Positions 24,000 through 36,230 of a stretch of 64,000 nucleotides of DNA are shown one piece after another. Each line of letters opens with the position of its first letter. Positions within the stretch are counted from its first letter, which is position 1. Below the pieces are notes generated by a model that was not told the DNA's origin, did not search any database, and saw only the letters and a list, made by a program, of their open reading frames with translations. Source of the DNA: Tenebrio molitor (Eukaryota > Arthropoda > Insecta > Coleoptera > Tenebrionidae); NCBI RefSeq assembly GCF_963966145.1, contig NC_091047.1, positions 62,001-126,000 on the forward strand. The letters are read 5' to 3'. Made by a program: the position numbers and the translations under genes.

Positions 24000-24540
24000 G
24001 TTACCGCCTACAGCACCTAGGTCCTAGGTAGTTATATAGGTACAAACACGGTACAAACCATACATACAAACTCGTGGCTCTGAAGCTCTGATCAGAGCTC
24101 TGATCGTGGTACGAAGAGTTATCTATGGTGGTACGAACCACAGTACGAACTTTCTGCAGAAAAATTAAAACAATAGATAAAGAGATAAAGCACAGTAAAG
24201 GACCAGTAAAGTAACACCATAGAATTACTATTATATATAGATTTAGCCCCTGTGTTTAGCCCACTCTTGACAAGACAAGACAAATAGAATTTATTAGAGG
24301 TTAAGGTTATGCCCGTTAGCCCGTTTCACATTAGAGCACTTGCCGTTGCGCCAATGAATGACCTTGACGAGCAAAATTTATTGCTCGCGACAGTAAGTAC
24401 CTCTAATAAATCTTGAAGAGCTGTCCAACTTGCTTATAATAGCCTTATACAAGAGTGGTATCAGATAGGTATATGTATATAAGATAGAGCATTCAAAACC
24501 TCATTAGGAGGATGTCAAGAAGGATGCAAGAGTGTATTTA

Positions 24541-24763
24541 CAGTTGGCTTCAAAAAAAACGGGAAATGAAATTTGACCTAATGTGAAATGGAAATTTAAT
24601 TTGTCAATTTATGTCAATTTGTGTCTGTTTGACAGTAGTATTTCTGACACATAAGTGCAGTTTTTTAACCTAAATTCTAAAAGATCGTTTCAAACTATAA
24701 AAATTTAATAAAATCTGACAGAACTTTTTCTGACAATTCCCGTTTTTTTTTTGAAGCCAACCG
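24541..24763. mobile_element. MITE with CAGTTGGCTTCAAAAAAAAC ends
   Basis: Inverted ends of about 30 bp are flanked by TA. It is the cleanest copy of the family also seen at 14272-14686 and 18581-19104. Confidence 0.75.
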
Positions 24764-24998
24764 TATAGCAGCAGCAGCGAAAGGCGGGAACACAAGTTAT
24801 TAGTTTACGTTAATGATTTTTAAAAGTTACATTTCTTAAGCACAATTTAAGGCCGATTTATATATACTTATGTACTCCCTCGTTTAATTACTTTAATTAC
24901 GGCTTTATCACAAATAAATAGGTTAACTTTGGTATGACATGTTATACAGACCCTGACAAATACAGGTGATTCTGAAATAAGTTTGAAAAAAAATCCGG

Positions 24999-25296
24999 TA
25001 ATTGTTCACTTTAACTACTTCTGGAATTTTCGCGTTTTTTCTGGCTAGACAGCCTCAGGGCGTCCTCCTAGATCGTTTCCCACCATTCAAACCTTGTGCA
25101 AATCGTAGAAGGGTGCAAATGAATTTTCCTTACCCTCTATTTCTAAGACATTGGCGCGACCTTGAAACACAACAAGAGAGAAAAAAAGGTATTTGCACAA
25201 GGTTTGAATGGTGGGAAACGATCTAGGAGGACGCCCTGAGGGTGTCTAGCCAGAAAAAACGCGAAAATTCCAGAAGTAGTTAAAGTGAACAATTAC
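24999..25296. repeat. Foldback palindrome with arms of about 120 bp
   Basis: GTAATTGTTCACTTTAACTA and the following sequence (including GGCGTCCTCCTAGATCGTTT) recur as the inverse complement, ending at 25296, with a loop of about 50 bp near 25150. The outer left flank AGGTGATTCTGAAAT also occurs at about 43361. Confidence 0.8.
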
Positions 25297-26035
25297 CCGA
25301 TTTTATTGTGGAGTTGATGTAACAATATAGGGTAATTGATTATGAACGTTATTTTTTGGGTGCTAAATTTCAAAACTCAAAATTATTTTGTCATTTCTAC
25401 TATACACTACACAGAACGTTTACCTCAGGTCAGGTCAGGTCAGGTCTATGTACGATTGCTCTAATTTTGTTTATTCATGTCGGATTTTTGGAATATCCGA
25501 GCTTCAAACAGTTTAAATTGATTGTCAAAATGACAAGAATCGAAAGTGGGGTTACGATTCCTAAAGGTTTATTTACACTTTACTTGAATGTCAAGAAAGT
25601 GACGGCCAAAATTTTTTGGCCGCCATAGTACTTACATTACCAATTAAATGATGTACTTACATATTTAGGGATATTCGTTACTAGGTTGCCATAAATTTGG
25701 TTTGGTACTCTACTACACCTCTACTGCAGTACTGCCTCTACTAGGTTTGCTGGTTTGGTTAGGTTGGAGGCTATTAGGCATTAGGTGTTCTGTGGTTCTG
25801 GTCTGGTGACAAACCAAGTGACAAACAAAAACAAAAGATACGTGACACTGTGCCGTGACGTGTGGTCAAGGTTCTGTACCTAATTGAATAAATGCATGAG
25901 AAGTATTATCAAAATAAAATCTTGTGAAATTTTCGACATCAGTCGTTCGGTGAATTCAAGTGGAACCCTAACGACCCTAACTCGGTAAATACTCACGATT
26001 CAGAAACCTACATTCACGCAATATTTACCAGAAAT

Positions 26036-27064
26036 ATGATACACGTTCAACAAGATAAAAATGTCAAGAATCGGCATTTGCTTCATAGTAGCATATTTAA
26101 TACCACCCTTAGAAACTGGCATACCTTAAAAACTGAACTGTCGCCTAATAATCTTATGTATCCCGTGTTTATCGTTGAAGACGATGACATCATCCAACCC
26201 ATAGACAGCATGCCAGGAGTCTCAAGATATGGCATAAAAAAATTAAAAGACCATTTAGAACCTCTAGTCAAGAAAGGATTATCATCTGTGTTGTTGTTTG
26301 GTGTCATTGACACATTGCCAAAAGATGAGCAAGGAACCCATGCCAGCAGTCTAGAAAATCCCATAATACGGGCTGTACCAAAACTTCGATCTTGGTTTCC
26401 ATCATTAACAATTGCCTGTGATGTATGTTTGTGTCCTTACACATCTCATGGGCATTGTGGAATATTATTTGCAGATGGAACTATTGACAACAATGCAAGC
26501 ATACATCGTATTGCAGAAATTGCTGTAGCCTATGCACAGGCAGGTGCACATATTGTGGCCCCATCAGATATGATGGATGGTCGTATTGGTAAGATCAAGA
26601 ATAATTTGGATAAGCACAACATGGGTCATAAAACTGCAGTATTGTCATACACTGCAAAGTTTGCATCTGGATTTTATGGTCCTTTTAGAGATGCTGCTAA
26701 ATCTCAACCAGCATTTGGTGACAGAAAATGCTATCAACTTCCACCAGGTAGTACAGGATTGGCCTTACGTGCTGCTGCCAGAGATGTATCTGAAGGAGCT
26801 GATATGTTAATGGTGAAGCCTGGCCTAAGTTATTTGGATATATTGAAAGAAATCAAGCAAGCCTATCCAGAATATCCAATATTTGTTTATCAAGTCTCAG
26901 GGGAGTATGCCATGATACATCACGCTGCAAAACTTAGAGCAGTGGATTTTCAGACGGCGCTTTCTGAAATTTTGATTTCCTTTAGGCGGGCAGGTGCTGA
27001 TGTGATCATATCATATTTTACGCCTGTGATTCTGGATTGGATACAACTTAAATCTAAAATTTAA
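26036..27064 (+). CDS. ALAD: Delta-aminolevulinic acid dehydratase (porphobilinogen synthase)
   Basis: The enzyme condenses two 5-aminolevulinate molecules to porphobilinogen, the second step of heme synthesis, in the cytosol as an octamer. The intronless frame encodes 342 residues, near the 330 usual in animals. The zinc site has the cysteines of CDVCLCPYTSHGHCG. The active-site lysines are seen in SYTAKFASGFYGPFRDA and in ADMLMVKPGLSYLD, the latter being the Schiff-base lysine. Further family blocks are NNLMYPVFIVED, SMPGVSRYG, VAPSDMMDGR and PIFVYQVSGEYAM. All key residues are present. Poly(A)-type AAATAAAAAAG follows about 45 bp after the stop. The lack of introns is unusual but the frame is intact. 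Confidence 0.95.
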   Translation: MIHVQQDKNVKNRHLLHSSIFNTTLRNWHTLKTELSPNNLMYPVFIVEDDDIIQPIDSMPGVSRYGIKKLKDHLEPLVKKGLSSVLLFGVIDTLPKDEQGTHASSLENPIIRAVPKLRSWFPSLTIACDVCLCPYTSHGHCGILFADGTIDNNASIHRIAEIAVAYAQAGAHIVAPSDMMDGRIGKIKNNLDKHNMGHKTAVLSYTAKFASGFYGPFRDAAKSQPAFGDRKCYQLPPGSTGLALRAAARDVSEGADMLMVKPGLSYLDILKEIKQAYPEYPIFVYQVSGEYAMIHHAAKLRAVDFQTALSEILISFRRAGADVIISYFTPVILDWIQLKSKI

Positions 27065-27225
27065 TTTAAATATTACAAATTTGTTAATTGTTATGTTTTG
27101 GGAAATAAAAAAGTTTTAAACTTATTAAAATAATCTATTGTTTCAGAAGTTTACCAAAAGTTATTCAAATTTTGTGTTTGAGATAATGAGAAATTTTGTA
27201 AATAGCATCACTTGCATAACTGAAT

Positions 27226-27444
27226 TTAAGCTTCGTTAGCTAGTACGATCAAAAGTACTTCCAAAATGTTTTCAAATTTCCTATTGTTAAATAGTATTCC
27301 ACAGAAGAGTCCAGTTCTAACCATTTCTAATGTACAAAATTCAACTTGGTATGTCACAAACTGAATGATCAATTTAAAAAGCGCTCCTTTTTCATTATAT
27401 TTGATTTCATCTTTAGAGGTCGCGCAAGTTGTAATGTGAATCAT
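27226..27444 (-). CDS. Small open frame, hypothetical
   Basis: A 72-residue frame starts MIHITTCATSKDEIKYNEKG and ends VLLIVLANEA. It looks like a compact helix-rich protein with hydrophobic stretches in the second half. It lies between ALAD and the divergent eIF4A3 start, 250 bp from the latter. I do not recognise it. It could be a genuine short gene or a chance frame; no intron signals are needed for the full frame. Confidence 0.3.
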   Translation of the reverse strand: MIHITTCATSKDEIKYNEKGALFKLIIQFVTYQVEFCTLEMVRTGLFCGILFNNRKFENILEVLLIVLANEA

Positions 27445-27694
27445 TGTAAATAAAGTCCCTAGATTTTAGTAACTTTAAATGCGAATGTGTGATCTGGTGT
27501 GATCTCTCATGCGTGTTGAAGAGAAAGCAAGCGTTATTTGTTCTTTTGGTTACGTATTTTGTGGCTGCAGTTTGATGGTTGGTGGTTATTGTTAAAAATA
27601 GAAGCAAATCTCTTCGTGCTTAATATTGTGCTCGAATATCAATATTCAACTGCGAAGAGCAAAATATTGTGAGTTGTATTTACGAGAATTTAAA

Positions 27695-30600
27695 ATGGCA
27701 GCAGTAAAATCATCGGGCCGTAATGCGGCTTTCGAGGATTTATCGAACGTCGAATTTGAAACGAGTGAAGATGTAGAAGTTATAGATCAGTTCAAAAATA
27801 TGCACTTGAAGGAAGAACTTCTCCGTGGTGTTTTTGCATATGGTAAGAAAAGTCGACGGAATTTAGGTCAGCAAATGAGGTTATGATTTTGGGGGTCATT
27901 CTATGTTCCAGGTTTCGAAAAGCCGTCCGCTATTCAGCAGAGAGCAATCAAACCGATAATGAAAGGTCGAGACGTTATAGCTCAAGCTCAGTCTGGTACT
28001 GGAAAAACTGCCACATTCTCAATTTCTATATTGCAGACCCTTGACTTAACAATGCGCGAAACGCAAGTGTTATGTCTGTCACCAACAAGAGAATTGGCAG
28101 TACAAATTCAGAAAGTAATTTTAGCTTTGGGTGATTTTATGAATGTTCAATGTCATGCTTGTATTGGTGGGACAAATTTGGGAGAAGATATCAGAAAGTT
28201 AGATTATGGACAGCATGTGGTTAGTGGAACACCTGGCAGAGTCTATGGTATGCTAGCTTTAATAGTATTTAATAGTATCACGTGGTTCTCAAAATATATC
28301 ATAGAAAACCAAAACAATTATATTCATAAAAAAAAATTATACAAAACTGAATTGTCAACATGTCATTTAAAGTAACGCTTAAGGTATAAGATTATATGGC
28401 AGCACTAAAATTATCCTAATAATGGAAACCAATATTGGCGTTGAGATGGTTGTCTCGGCTCGTGCAGCTGCATCCCTTTTCCTTGGTTCAGGGCAGGGAT
28501 TAAAAATTTGTGATAGAACATGTTTTTGATGTTTATTGTAAATTTTGCGATTGTAACGAAATTCCCTTTAGTACTTTGTGTCTTGAAAACAGTAAAGATG
28601 ATTTGCAATAGTATTGTAATATTTAATAAATAAATATAATTTCATCGGTACGCATTTGTTTTGAGGCCGGCTCTGGAATTCACAACAGAGAATTGCTTGA
28701 AGCATGATTTATGGTTGGGCTGACCGCCTACTGCAATTGCGACAAAAGGGACGTTTATCTCCGGTCAAATACTTTTAAAGGGCCATATAATCTTATACCT
28801 TAAGCGTTACTTTATATACAGTTTGCACATTCTAAGTTGGCAAAATGCAAAAGCAATAATGTTGCGGGCTGGTTCGGTGGTGCGAGAGGAAGAAAGTTTC
28901 GGCGCCGCGTCTTGAAAATATCTGCCAGTGGCGATTGCAAATTCATAGAATAATTATGCATTAATTTGCAATCGAGTTATTCATGAATCCGAAATCGTAT
29001 GTCGTTACTTGAACTCCACGCTCCAATAATCACAGCGCGAAAGAAAGGTTAGATCTCGACATATCAATCGCAAAACACATTCGGATTAAAATCTGTGGAT
29101 GACTCGATTACATATTAATTTGATCGCTCGATATCAATAAAATAAACTTCGCAGCTAAGCTCCGCCTATAGGTCCTTCTCGCCTGATTTTTATTCTACGT
29201 GACTAAAGTATTTTAAATGTTACGCCACTGGCTCTTTCGTTTCTGTATCCAGCTATGATGACTAGACACGAAGCTCCATTCGATATGCGCCGGAATTTTC
29301 TAACGAAAGAACCGTTTGACACGAGACTTATTTCACTACAAAATTCAGTACAATTGTTGCGCGCTGATTCAGTCAGCTTGGATGCAAGAAAATAGAACAA
29401 GTTCTAATTTCTTGGACATAAACCTGCGCAAGCGCATTAGCGACATGGTTGACGGTAGCGCCACGTGCGACCGAGCCTGTTTTCTAGAGGTGGAAAGTTC
29501 GATTCCTTTTAGTGAATCAATTCATTTGATTGATTTTTTTTAATGATTCAAACGAATTATTGCCCATACGCAAAAAATTTTTATGGGCAGATGGGTCTTC
29601 GATTAGTAATTCTTCGTTTACCATGGTTAATAATAATCCTTTGGTTTGGCCAATTTCGTACCCAATTTTTTTCCGGATGCTTCTTTGCATTCCTTTTTTT
29701 TTTCTACCATGATTAATATCATTAGTCGTCTGCGCTGATCCATATTATTTTGTATTATATTGGGTGTTTTTTTTTTTAAATGTCACCTCAAAATAGGCGT
29801 TGAAGAGCCGACTGTGAACGCACAACTCGTGAAAAAACGTAAGATTTAAACAGCTGATTTGTGATCCGTAATCCGTATAGTGCGTTCACAATCGACTCTT
29901 CAACGCTTACTTTGATGTGAAATTAAAAAAAAAACACTATATTTCACTTTATACGGTGCTGCAAAGTTATGTAATATTGACACTGGACAGATTTAAAGTA
30001 AATTCAGGATGGATTGTGTATTTCAAGGTCGACTAATTTTAATTTTTCGGTATGTGGTTATGTCTTGTAAATAGTGACATGCAGGGAACCAACATAATGC
30101 GAATTTAGCAATGCTCAATCCAATGTGAACGGCGTATACCTACCGTTAAATGTAGGACTAAATAAATAAAGTGCTGAAAACTTTTGAAGAAGAGTTTCAT
30201 CTCGATTCGTACAAGAATAATAAAAAGAAACGTGTCGAGTTAGTGTAAAGTAAGAGACGCTGGTAACTTTGATTTTTTTTTTTTTTTTTTAGATATGATT
30301 CGCAGAAGAGCACTTCGTACCAGATCAGTTAAAATGTTGGTTTTGGATGAAGCTGATGAAATGTTGAATAAAGGTTTCAAAGAACAGATCTACGACGTAT
30401 ACAGATTTCTTCCACCATCAACTCAAGTTGTGTTGATCTCCGCCACCCTGCCGCATGAAATTTTAGAAATAACATCTAAATTTATGACAGATCCTATTCG
30501 TATTCTAGTAAAACGGTATAATTTATTTTACCATTTATACAGGGTCATTATAAATGATTGTCCCATCGTAGTTGGCGTTGAAAACCGACACAAATTTTGG

Positions 30601-31695
30601 ATGTGTCGCCAGTCTCGCAACGTTAGACAAACTAGTAGACAGTAGTGTTGGGCGATTATGAATGATATAATCGAAATGTATCGATTATAGCCGAATGATC
30701 GATCATTCGTTACTATTCGATTATCTCGAGAGCTAGATGGTAAAACGAATGATTTCGATACGACTCAACCCTACCACTCGATTTACGAGATATTCATTCG
30801 GTGGTTCGGTCATTTATATTTGTATGACATTATTCATAAGCGTGCATTTGATTTTTTTTATACCATTGCACGTTGACTTGACAATTTTCAAAATTGCGCG
30901 ACTATGAACTGTCAAAGAATTGCCAACTCTATCCTACCCACACAGTTGCCACATAAATTTTCATGCGTAGTTCCATACTATTCCACAATCATTTTGAATC
31001 ACCCAATACAAAGCGATTATGTATTTCGATTCATTCGATTATGGAAATGTATCGATAATGCGGAACACTAATAGACAGATTTCCACTACCGCCGGTAGCG
31101 CCACCAATCGGTGTTACTAGTCTCACTCATGTTAATGACCCTGTATATGTGTATGTATTTAAATATATTTATGACATTTTGTTTCAGTGACGAATTAACG
31201 TTGGAAGGCATAAAACAGTTTTTTGTCGCCGTAGAACGTGAAGAATGGAAATTTGACACATTGTGTGATCTATACGATACTTTAACAATCACTCAAGCAG
31301 TTATCTTTTGCAATACCAAGCGTAAAGTGGACTGGTTGACAGAGAAAATGCGCGAAAATAATTTTACAGTCAGTTCCATGCATGGAGACATGCCCCAAAA
31401 GGAACGCGATAATATCATGAAAGAGTTTAGATCGGGACAAAGTCGCGTTCTAATCACTACAGATGTTTGGGCGAGAGGTATTGACGTACAGCAAGTCAGT
31501 CTTGTTATCAACTATGATTTACCCAACAATCGTGAGTTGTACATCCATCGAATTGGCCGGTCTGGTAGATTTGGAAGAAAGGGCGTCGCCATTAATTTTG
31601 TCAAGTCGGACGACATCAGAATTCTTAGAGACATTGAACAATACTATTCCACACAAATCGACGAAATGCCAATGAACGTTGCAGATTTAATATGA
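27695..31695 (+). CDS. eIF4A3: eIF4A3, exon junction complex DEAD-box helicase
   Basis: eIF4A3 is the RNA-clamping ATPase of the exon junction complex, deposited on spliced mRNA in the nucleus. The model has four exons: 27695-27842, 27912-28247, 30293-30515, 31188-31695, giving 404 residues with matching phases. Motifs in order are the Q motif (PSAIQQRAI), AQSGTGKT, PTRELA, GTPGR, DEAD, SAT, TTDVWARGIDVQQ and HRIGRSGRFGRKG. The ending DEMPMNVADLI and the N-terminal EFETSEDVEVI separate it from the translation factor eIF4A1/2. Introns 2 (2045 bp) and 3 (672 bp) are filled with inverted-repeat elements. The acceptor of intron 2 follows an unbroken T tract of about 18. The gene converges with SF3B2. 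Confidence 0.97.
28371..28811. mobile_element. MITE with AGTAACGCTTAAGGTATAAG ends in eIF4A3 intron 2
   Basis: Inverted repeats of about 34 bp continue into ATTATATGGC. The flanks TTTA/TTTA suggest a short T/A-type target duplication. It is noncoding. Confidence 0.75.
28960..29127. mobile_element. 168-bp MITE with ATTAATTTGCAATCGAG ends
   Basis: Inverted ends TTAATTTG(C/T)AATCGAGT enclose TCCGAAATCGTATGTCGTTA and the following sequence. A second copy of the same length class lies at 56081-56252. Confidence 0.7.
29760..29941. mobile_element. MITE with TGGGTGTTTTTTTTTTTAAA ends
   Basis: The halves are inverted and share GGCGTTGAAGAG and GACTGTGAACGCAC. A related copy is at 55023-55185 and a half copy at about 63010-63105. 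Confidence 0.65.
30538..31145. mobile_element. TACAGGGTCATTATAAATGA element split by a hAT-like insertion
   Basis: The ends TACAGGGTCATTATAAATGA and a partly matched complement at 31145 are the same family as the compact 160-bp copy at 33809-33968. The extra length comes from the insertion at 30643-31070. Confidence 0.7.
30643..31070. mobile_element. hAT-like nonautonomous element with 8-bp target duplication
   Basis: The start TAGTGTTGGGCGATTATGAA and the end GCGGAACACTA have hAT-type termini. The flanks GTAGACAG and ATAGACAG match at seven of eight bases. A further inverted-repeat sequence (about 30842-31008), shared in reverse with 7670-7895, lies inside. Confidence 0.6.
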
Positions 31696-32060
31696 ATTTT
31701 ATTTTTTTATTATTTATACACTACATTTCTAACGTATAGAAAAAAGTTTCTGTAGAACACGTTTGTAAGTCATTAAAAGTAAAAATAAATAACAAAATGT
31801 TTTTACTGGTTATTTTAAATCTACAAATACCACATACTTTATCAAATATGTAAATTAAAATCTGATTGAACATCTAGAGTTGAGCACAAGGTACGCTTAA
31901 CTATTTTTTTTAAATTACATATTAATTATTTCTAAATAAATCCGTGAAAAAACTTGTTATAATTGTGAAACAAAATTTTATTGTTTATGTAGGCAGACAT
32001 GCATGTACGGTTTCTAATGACAAACAATTACATAACAGACTTGTAATCTTATTGAATATG

Positions 32061-35000
32061 TTAAAATTTGAATTCCTTGTACTTCTTAGTTTGCTTTGTG
32101 TCCTGTTGTTGGCGTTTGCGTTTATTCTAAAAAATTTCAACAAGTGATATCATTTGAAGAACAAAAAAGTTTCAACCACACCTTTTGTTTAGCAACATGC
32201 TCGGCTAACATGTCGCTAAGATCTTCCTTTTGCAGTTGAGACTGATTTTCTCTCATCTGCTGTTCATAACGAACCGCCATCGCGTCGCTATCCATATCCA
32301 ATTCAGAAGGATCAAGAGCCAATTCGACCATTCCTTCTTTATCACCTGCTTTACGGGCTGCCACCGGAACCGCCCCAACATTCGACATGTCATAAACATG
32401 ACTACTACCCATCATAGAATTGCCAATTCGTTCGTTACGTTTCTCAGGTATTATATGATACAACATGGGACCTTCACTTCTACAAATTAAGATTGTAACA
32501 TTCCGTTAACAGAAACCCAACAAACTTACTGTTCCATTTCGCTTTCTATCTTCTTCTTTCTCAATTCAATAGCTTCTGGTGTTTCCATTCCGGCAGGAAC
32601 ACTAGTTAAACCACTAGGAGTTACCAAGCCTTCAGCAGGTGTGACCAGTCCTGAATCATCCGCAGCATTCTGTTTATCGTCCTCGTCTTCTTCCTCTTCT
32701 TCGCTCTCTTCTTCTGATTCAGACTCGAGTTCACCCCAAAGAGTTCTATCAACCGAAGGGTCTTCCCCGATATCCTAAAATTCCACATCGAATCGCGTAG
32801 GAATGAATGTGTATTAACGGAATAAAAATAAAAACTCACGTCTATATTGCTAACGTTTGTGCCAAAAACGTCTCCATAGAGTGGTTTACCATTCTCGTCT
32901 ACCGGTGGTTTACCCCATCCACCTGCATGGTAACCGAAAGCGCAACCTTCAGGAATGGGAGCGTTCAATCCCGGAATTTTCAAGTTAGGATAGCTGGGTG
33001 GTGGCCCATAACGCTGCATAGCAATCAACCATGGTGGGGGAACTTTATTGGCGTTTGGGCCGACAGGCATACCAAGCGCCGTTCTTAATTCTTCAGACAA
33101 ATCACCAGGTTTCTTTTCTTTCAATCTAGTCTCAAATTCTTTACCTTCGTAATAGAGGTCACCGTGGATAGTCATTTTAGGTTTTGTTTGCCACCTGTAC
33201 GATAAATGTGTTCAATTAATTTAAATAAATCAAACCGTAAATGAATCACTCACTTAAAGAAAGCATCATGTAGTTTTTGATAATCAATATCGATCTTTCC
33301 GAGCTTAGGTCTCGTTTTTTCTCGCATTTTTGCCTTCAGTGTTTTTGATTCATCCTTGTCTTGTAATGACGCACGCATTTCCATAATTCCCGTCCTTTTA
33401 ATGAAATCTGGTAGATTAAAAGGAGGTTTCTCTATACCACGTTTACCTTGCAAATACTTTCTTTTGAAACACCAATGACGTGGAACCTATACAACATAAT
33501 GTAAAGTAACGATATTATAATTATGTATTTGAAAAATTCTCCGGTAGAGCCATTTTTGAATCAAATTTACCTGAACTGTGTTTCTGTGAGCTTTCAATTG
33601 TACCAATAACTTGGGATCCCGAGCGGTAACGTCATGCATTTCAACAACATCTGGCCGGCTAACAAGTTGTTTTAATTCAGCAACACTTAATCGTGTCAAT
33701 TTTTTCAGTTTTCTTTTCGACATTTTCGATTTATCGTCGATTTTCTTCTGTAAAAGTTAAGTATTGATACAAAAAAAAAATTATTGTTAAATCATATGTA
33801 CACATAATATAGGGTCATTATAAATGATTGTCCCATCGCAGTTCCACTACCGCCAGGAGCGCCACCTATCGGCGATACTAGTCTTACTCATTTTATGAGA
33901 CTTGCGGCATATTCAACTACTTCACCAACGCCTACTGCGATGGGACGATCATTTATAATGACCCTGTATTAACTTTTGCTCATAACCTCAATAAAGAGAA
34001 AGCGTCACGATTAATCTTATTCGCCAAGCTACTCGGGATGCTAACTTATTTCGAATGAAACAAAATATCAAGTTTCTTGTATTTTAGGTTGCATATAACG
34101 AAATTTTCATCGAAACTCTCATGAATAGCCCTGTATATAAAATAGAAAACTTACATCTTCAGTATCCTCCATTTCTTCCTGAAAATGGTCACCCAATGTA
34201 TTTAGAATTGATTTGCTTGACAAAGACGTTGGTGTTGCCAAAATTGGAGGTGGAATATCTTGTTTCTGATCTGATATTTTAAATGATTCAAATATACTGT
34301 AAAATTGTCTGTATTGTGGTGCTAACTCGTGAAGGCTGATGGTTTCTTGCACGTACCTTGAAAAGCATTACAAAACATGATAACAAGCTAGTAATACATA
34401 CACAGTGGGCGCCAAAACTTTAGAATGGAAATGTTTTCTTGCCCGTTAAGTTTTTCCAAAAAAACCTCATCCAGGTGAAATCAAACTTTTAAAAGAAACA
34501 TTTTCCAATAATCTCAATAAATTGAACAAATACAATGGATTGTATCATAAAGGAGGGATAAACTGACTATCATTTATTAAAATAATCTAACTTACTCAAC
34601 TTCCACATCAGCATCTGTTTCAGCTTGTTCATCTTTTTTATCATTCTCAGACTGCTTTTCTTCATTTTCCCTATTCTTTTTATTCTTCTTCCTCTTTTTT
34701 TTCTTTTTGTTCTTACTAATTTTATTATTGTCTTTGCCCTGGTTATCTTCTTCATTCTCTACAGCAGGTTCCTAAAAATAAATTATTTCATCATAACTAC
34801 CCAGAAAAAAAAAAGAAAACATCTTCAATTACAATGTTATCATCTCTCTCCCACAGTACCTCCCTATTTGGTGGTTGTAATTGTTGTAGCTGTTGCAACA
34901 CTGTTGAATCTGTTTCATCAGATTCTAACTCTAATGCTCGCTGATTTTTTAGGGCTAACACTTCCTCCAACACTTGTGGTAAGACAACTTCTGTTGGTGG

Positions 35001-35258
35001 TTCTATCATTTGATCTGGTGGGTCTACTTTTAGTGACAATAAAGATGGAAGTTGCTTTTCATTCATAGTATTAGATGCCACATTTTGACCAGTACCTAAA
35101 CAAATCCAACAAAATATATTTGATTTTCAATTGAGCAAGAGATTACCATATTCTTCATTAGACCAACCTTGAGTACCTGGGGGCCCAAATACTCCTTCCT
35201 GATGAGATATTACATGTTCCTGAGCTGCTTCTTGCGTTTGTAATTGGTCAGAATTCAT
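32061..35258 (-). CDS. SF3B2: SF3B2 (SAP145), U2 snRNP splicing factor 3B subunit 2
   Basis: SF3B2 is a subunit of the SF3b particle that anchors U2 snRNP at the branch site in the nucleus. The model has ten exons: 35147-35258, 34821-35095, 34596-34771, 34155-34356, 33571-33747, 33254-33486, 32840-33194, 32530-32774, 32182-32479, 32061-32126. Phases join and give 712 residues. Family blocks are LSVAELKQLVSRPDVVEMHD, PRHWCFKRKYLQGKRGIEKP, the PSP region around KKPGDLSEELRTALGMPVG, then PPPWLIAMQRYGPPPSYPNL, SVPAGMETPEAIELRKKKIE, and the end KKYKEFKF. An acidic run (SEEESEEEEEDEDD) and a lysine/asparagine run are typical. The N-terminal SAP domain and proline-rich segment of the human protein (895 residues) are not seen. 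The donor after exon 2 (GAT|GTTTTC) is weak. Introns are mostly below 90 bp. Confidence 0.95.
33809..33968. mobile_element. 160-bp MITE in SF3B2 intron
   Basis: The ends ATAGGGTCATTATAAATGAT and its complement frame a short palindromic core with GTCCCATCGCAG. The family also occurs in eIF4A3 intron 3. Confidence 0.8.
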
Positions 35259-36230
35259 TGTCAAGCGCTGTTTATAAAATGAATTACAGCTTAACCTATA
35301 ACACAAAACATTAAACATTTTCACGGATTGATTGATTTTCCAACAGCTTACGGCAACTCCAAAAATTTTCTTTAATTTAGTTGAGATTTCGGCGTTTTCA
35401 GTAATAATGTAATGGTTACGTTGCAAAACATTAAGTTTGAGCAATCAGCAAACCACACCATCGCCATGTAAACACACAAGATAAAAAAGAAGGAAGAATG
35501 TTCAATTACGTTCAATCCTTGTGTACGAAAGAAAAGGAAAAATTATTTGGTGACGCAGCTGACGCTACAGAACCTTAACGTAACGCTACTGAACTGACAG
35601 AGCTACTGATGACACCTCCCGGCGCGAAAATTAAAATTCCAATTTCAATATTGTCATTTTTTAGAGTTTGCCATAATTCATTCGCAAATATCAAGGCGAT
35701 CTTCCAAATATGTATGTATTGTACAGTCGTTGACCAAAATAAAATGGGACAAAGTAAATTTCGATTGTGTTGGTATGACACACACGATTTTCAAAATTGA
35801 AACAAACAAACAAGACAATGTAAAGTCCATTCATTTTGTATTGAACTTTTCAAGGTCAAATAATTTTATTTTTTGACTCTGTAATTATGTTTTGTAAATA
35901 ATGACATGCAGGTAAACACCGTAAACGTTGAATTGAGCATTGCTAAATCACATTATGTTAATTAGATGCATGTCACTATTTACAAAACATAATTATGTAA
36001 TTTACAGAGCCAAAATTTAAATTATGTGACCTTGAAAAGTTCAATACAAAATGAATGGACTTTACGGCCACGGAATTTTGGCCGTCACTTTCATGTCAAT
36101 TAAAAAAAATGGATGTAGTCCATGCTTTATTGTCATTATGATTGACTTTTGGAATTGACATCCAATAATTTGTCAATGTCATACTCTCGTGTCAAAAATA
36201 AATTACTCCCTAGGATTTAGGGATATTTGT

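Larger units (their letters stand above)
24000..26035. other. Divergent spacer between RRP36 and ALAD
   Basis: The 2-kb spacer must hold both promoters. It also carries a MITE at 24541-24763, a fragment of the mariner-like family at about 24890-24960, a foldback palindrome at 24999-25296, a four-copy CAGGT tandem at about 25430-25447 and a solo CCGCCATAGTAC end at about 25620-25631. I found no gene. Confidence 0.5.

Noticed and set aside
34625..35068. A 147-codon plus-strand open frame
   Set aside because: It is antisense to low-complexity SF3B2 exons and has hydrophobic runs that mirror lysine and glutamate codons.
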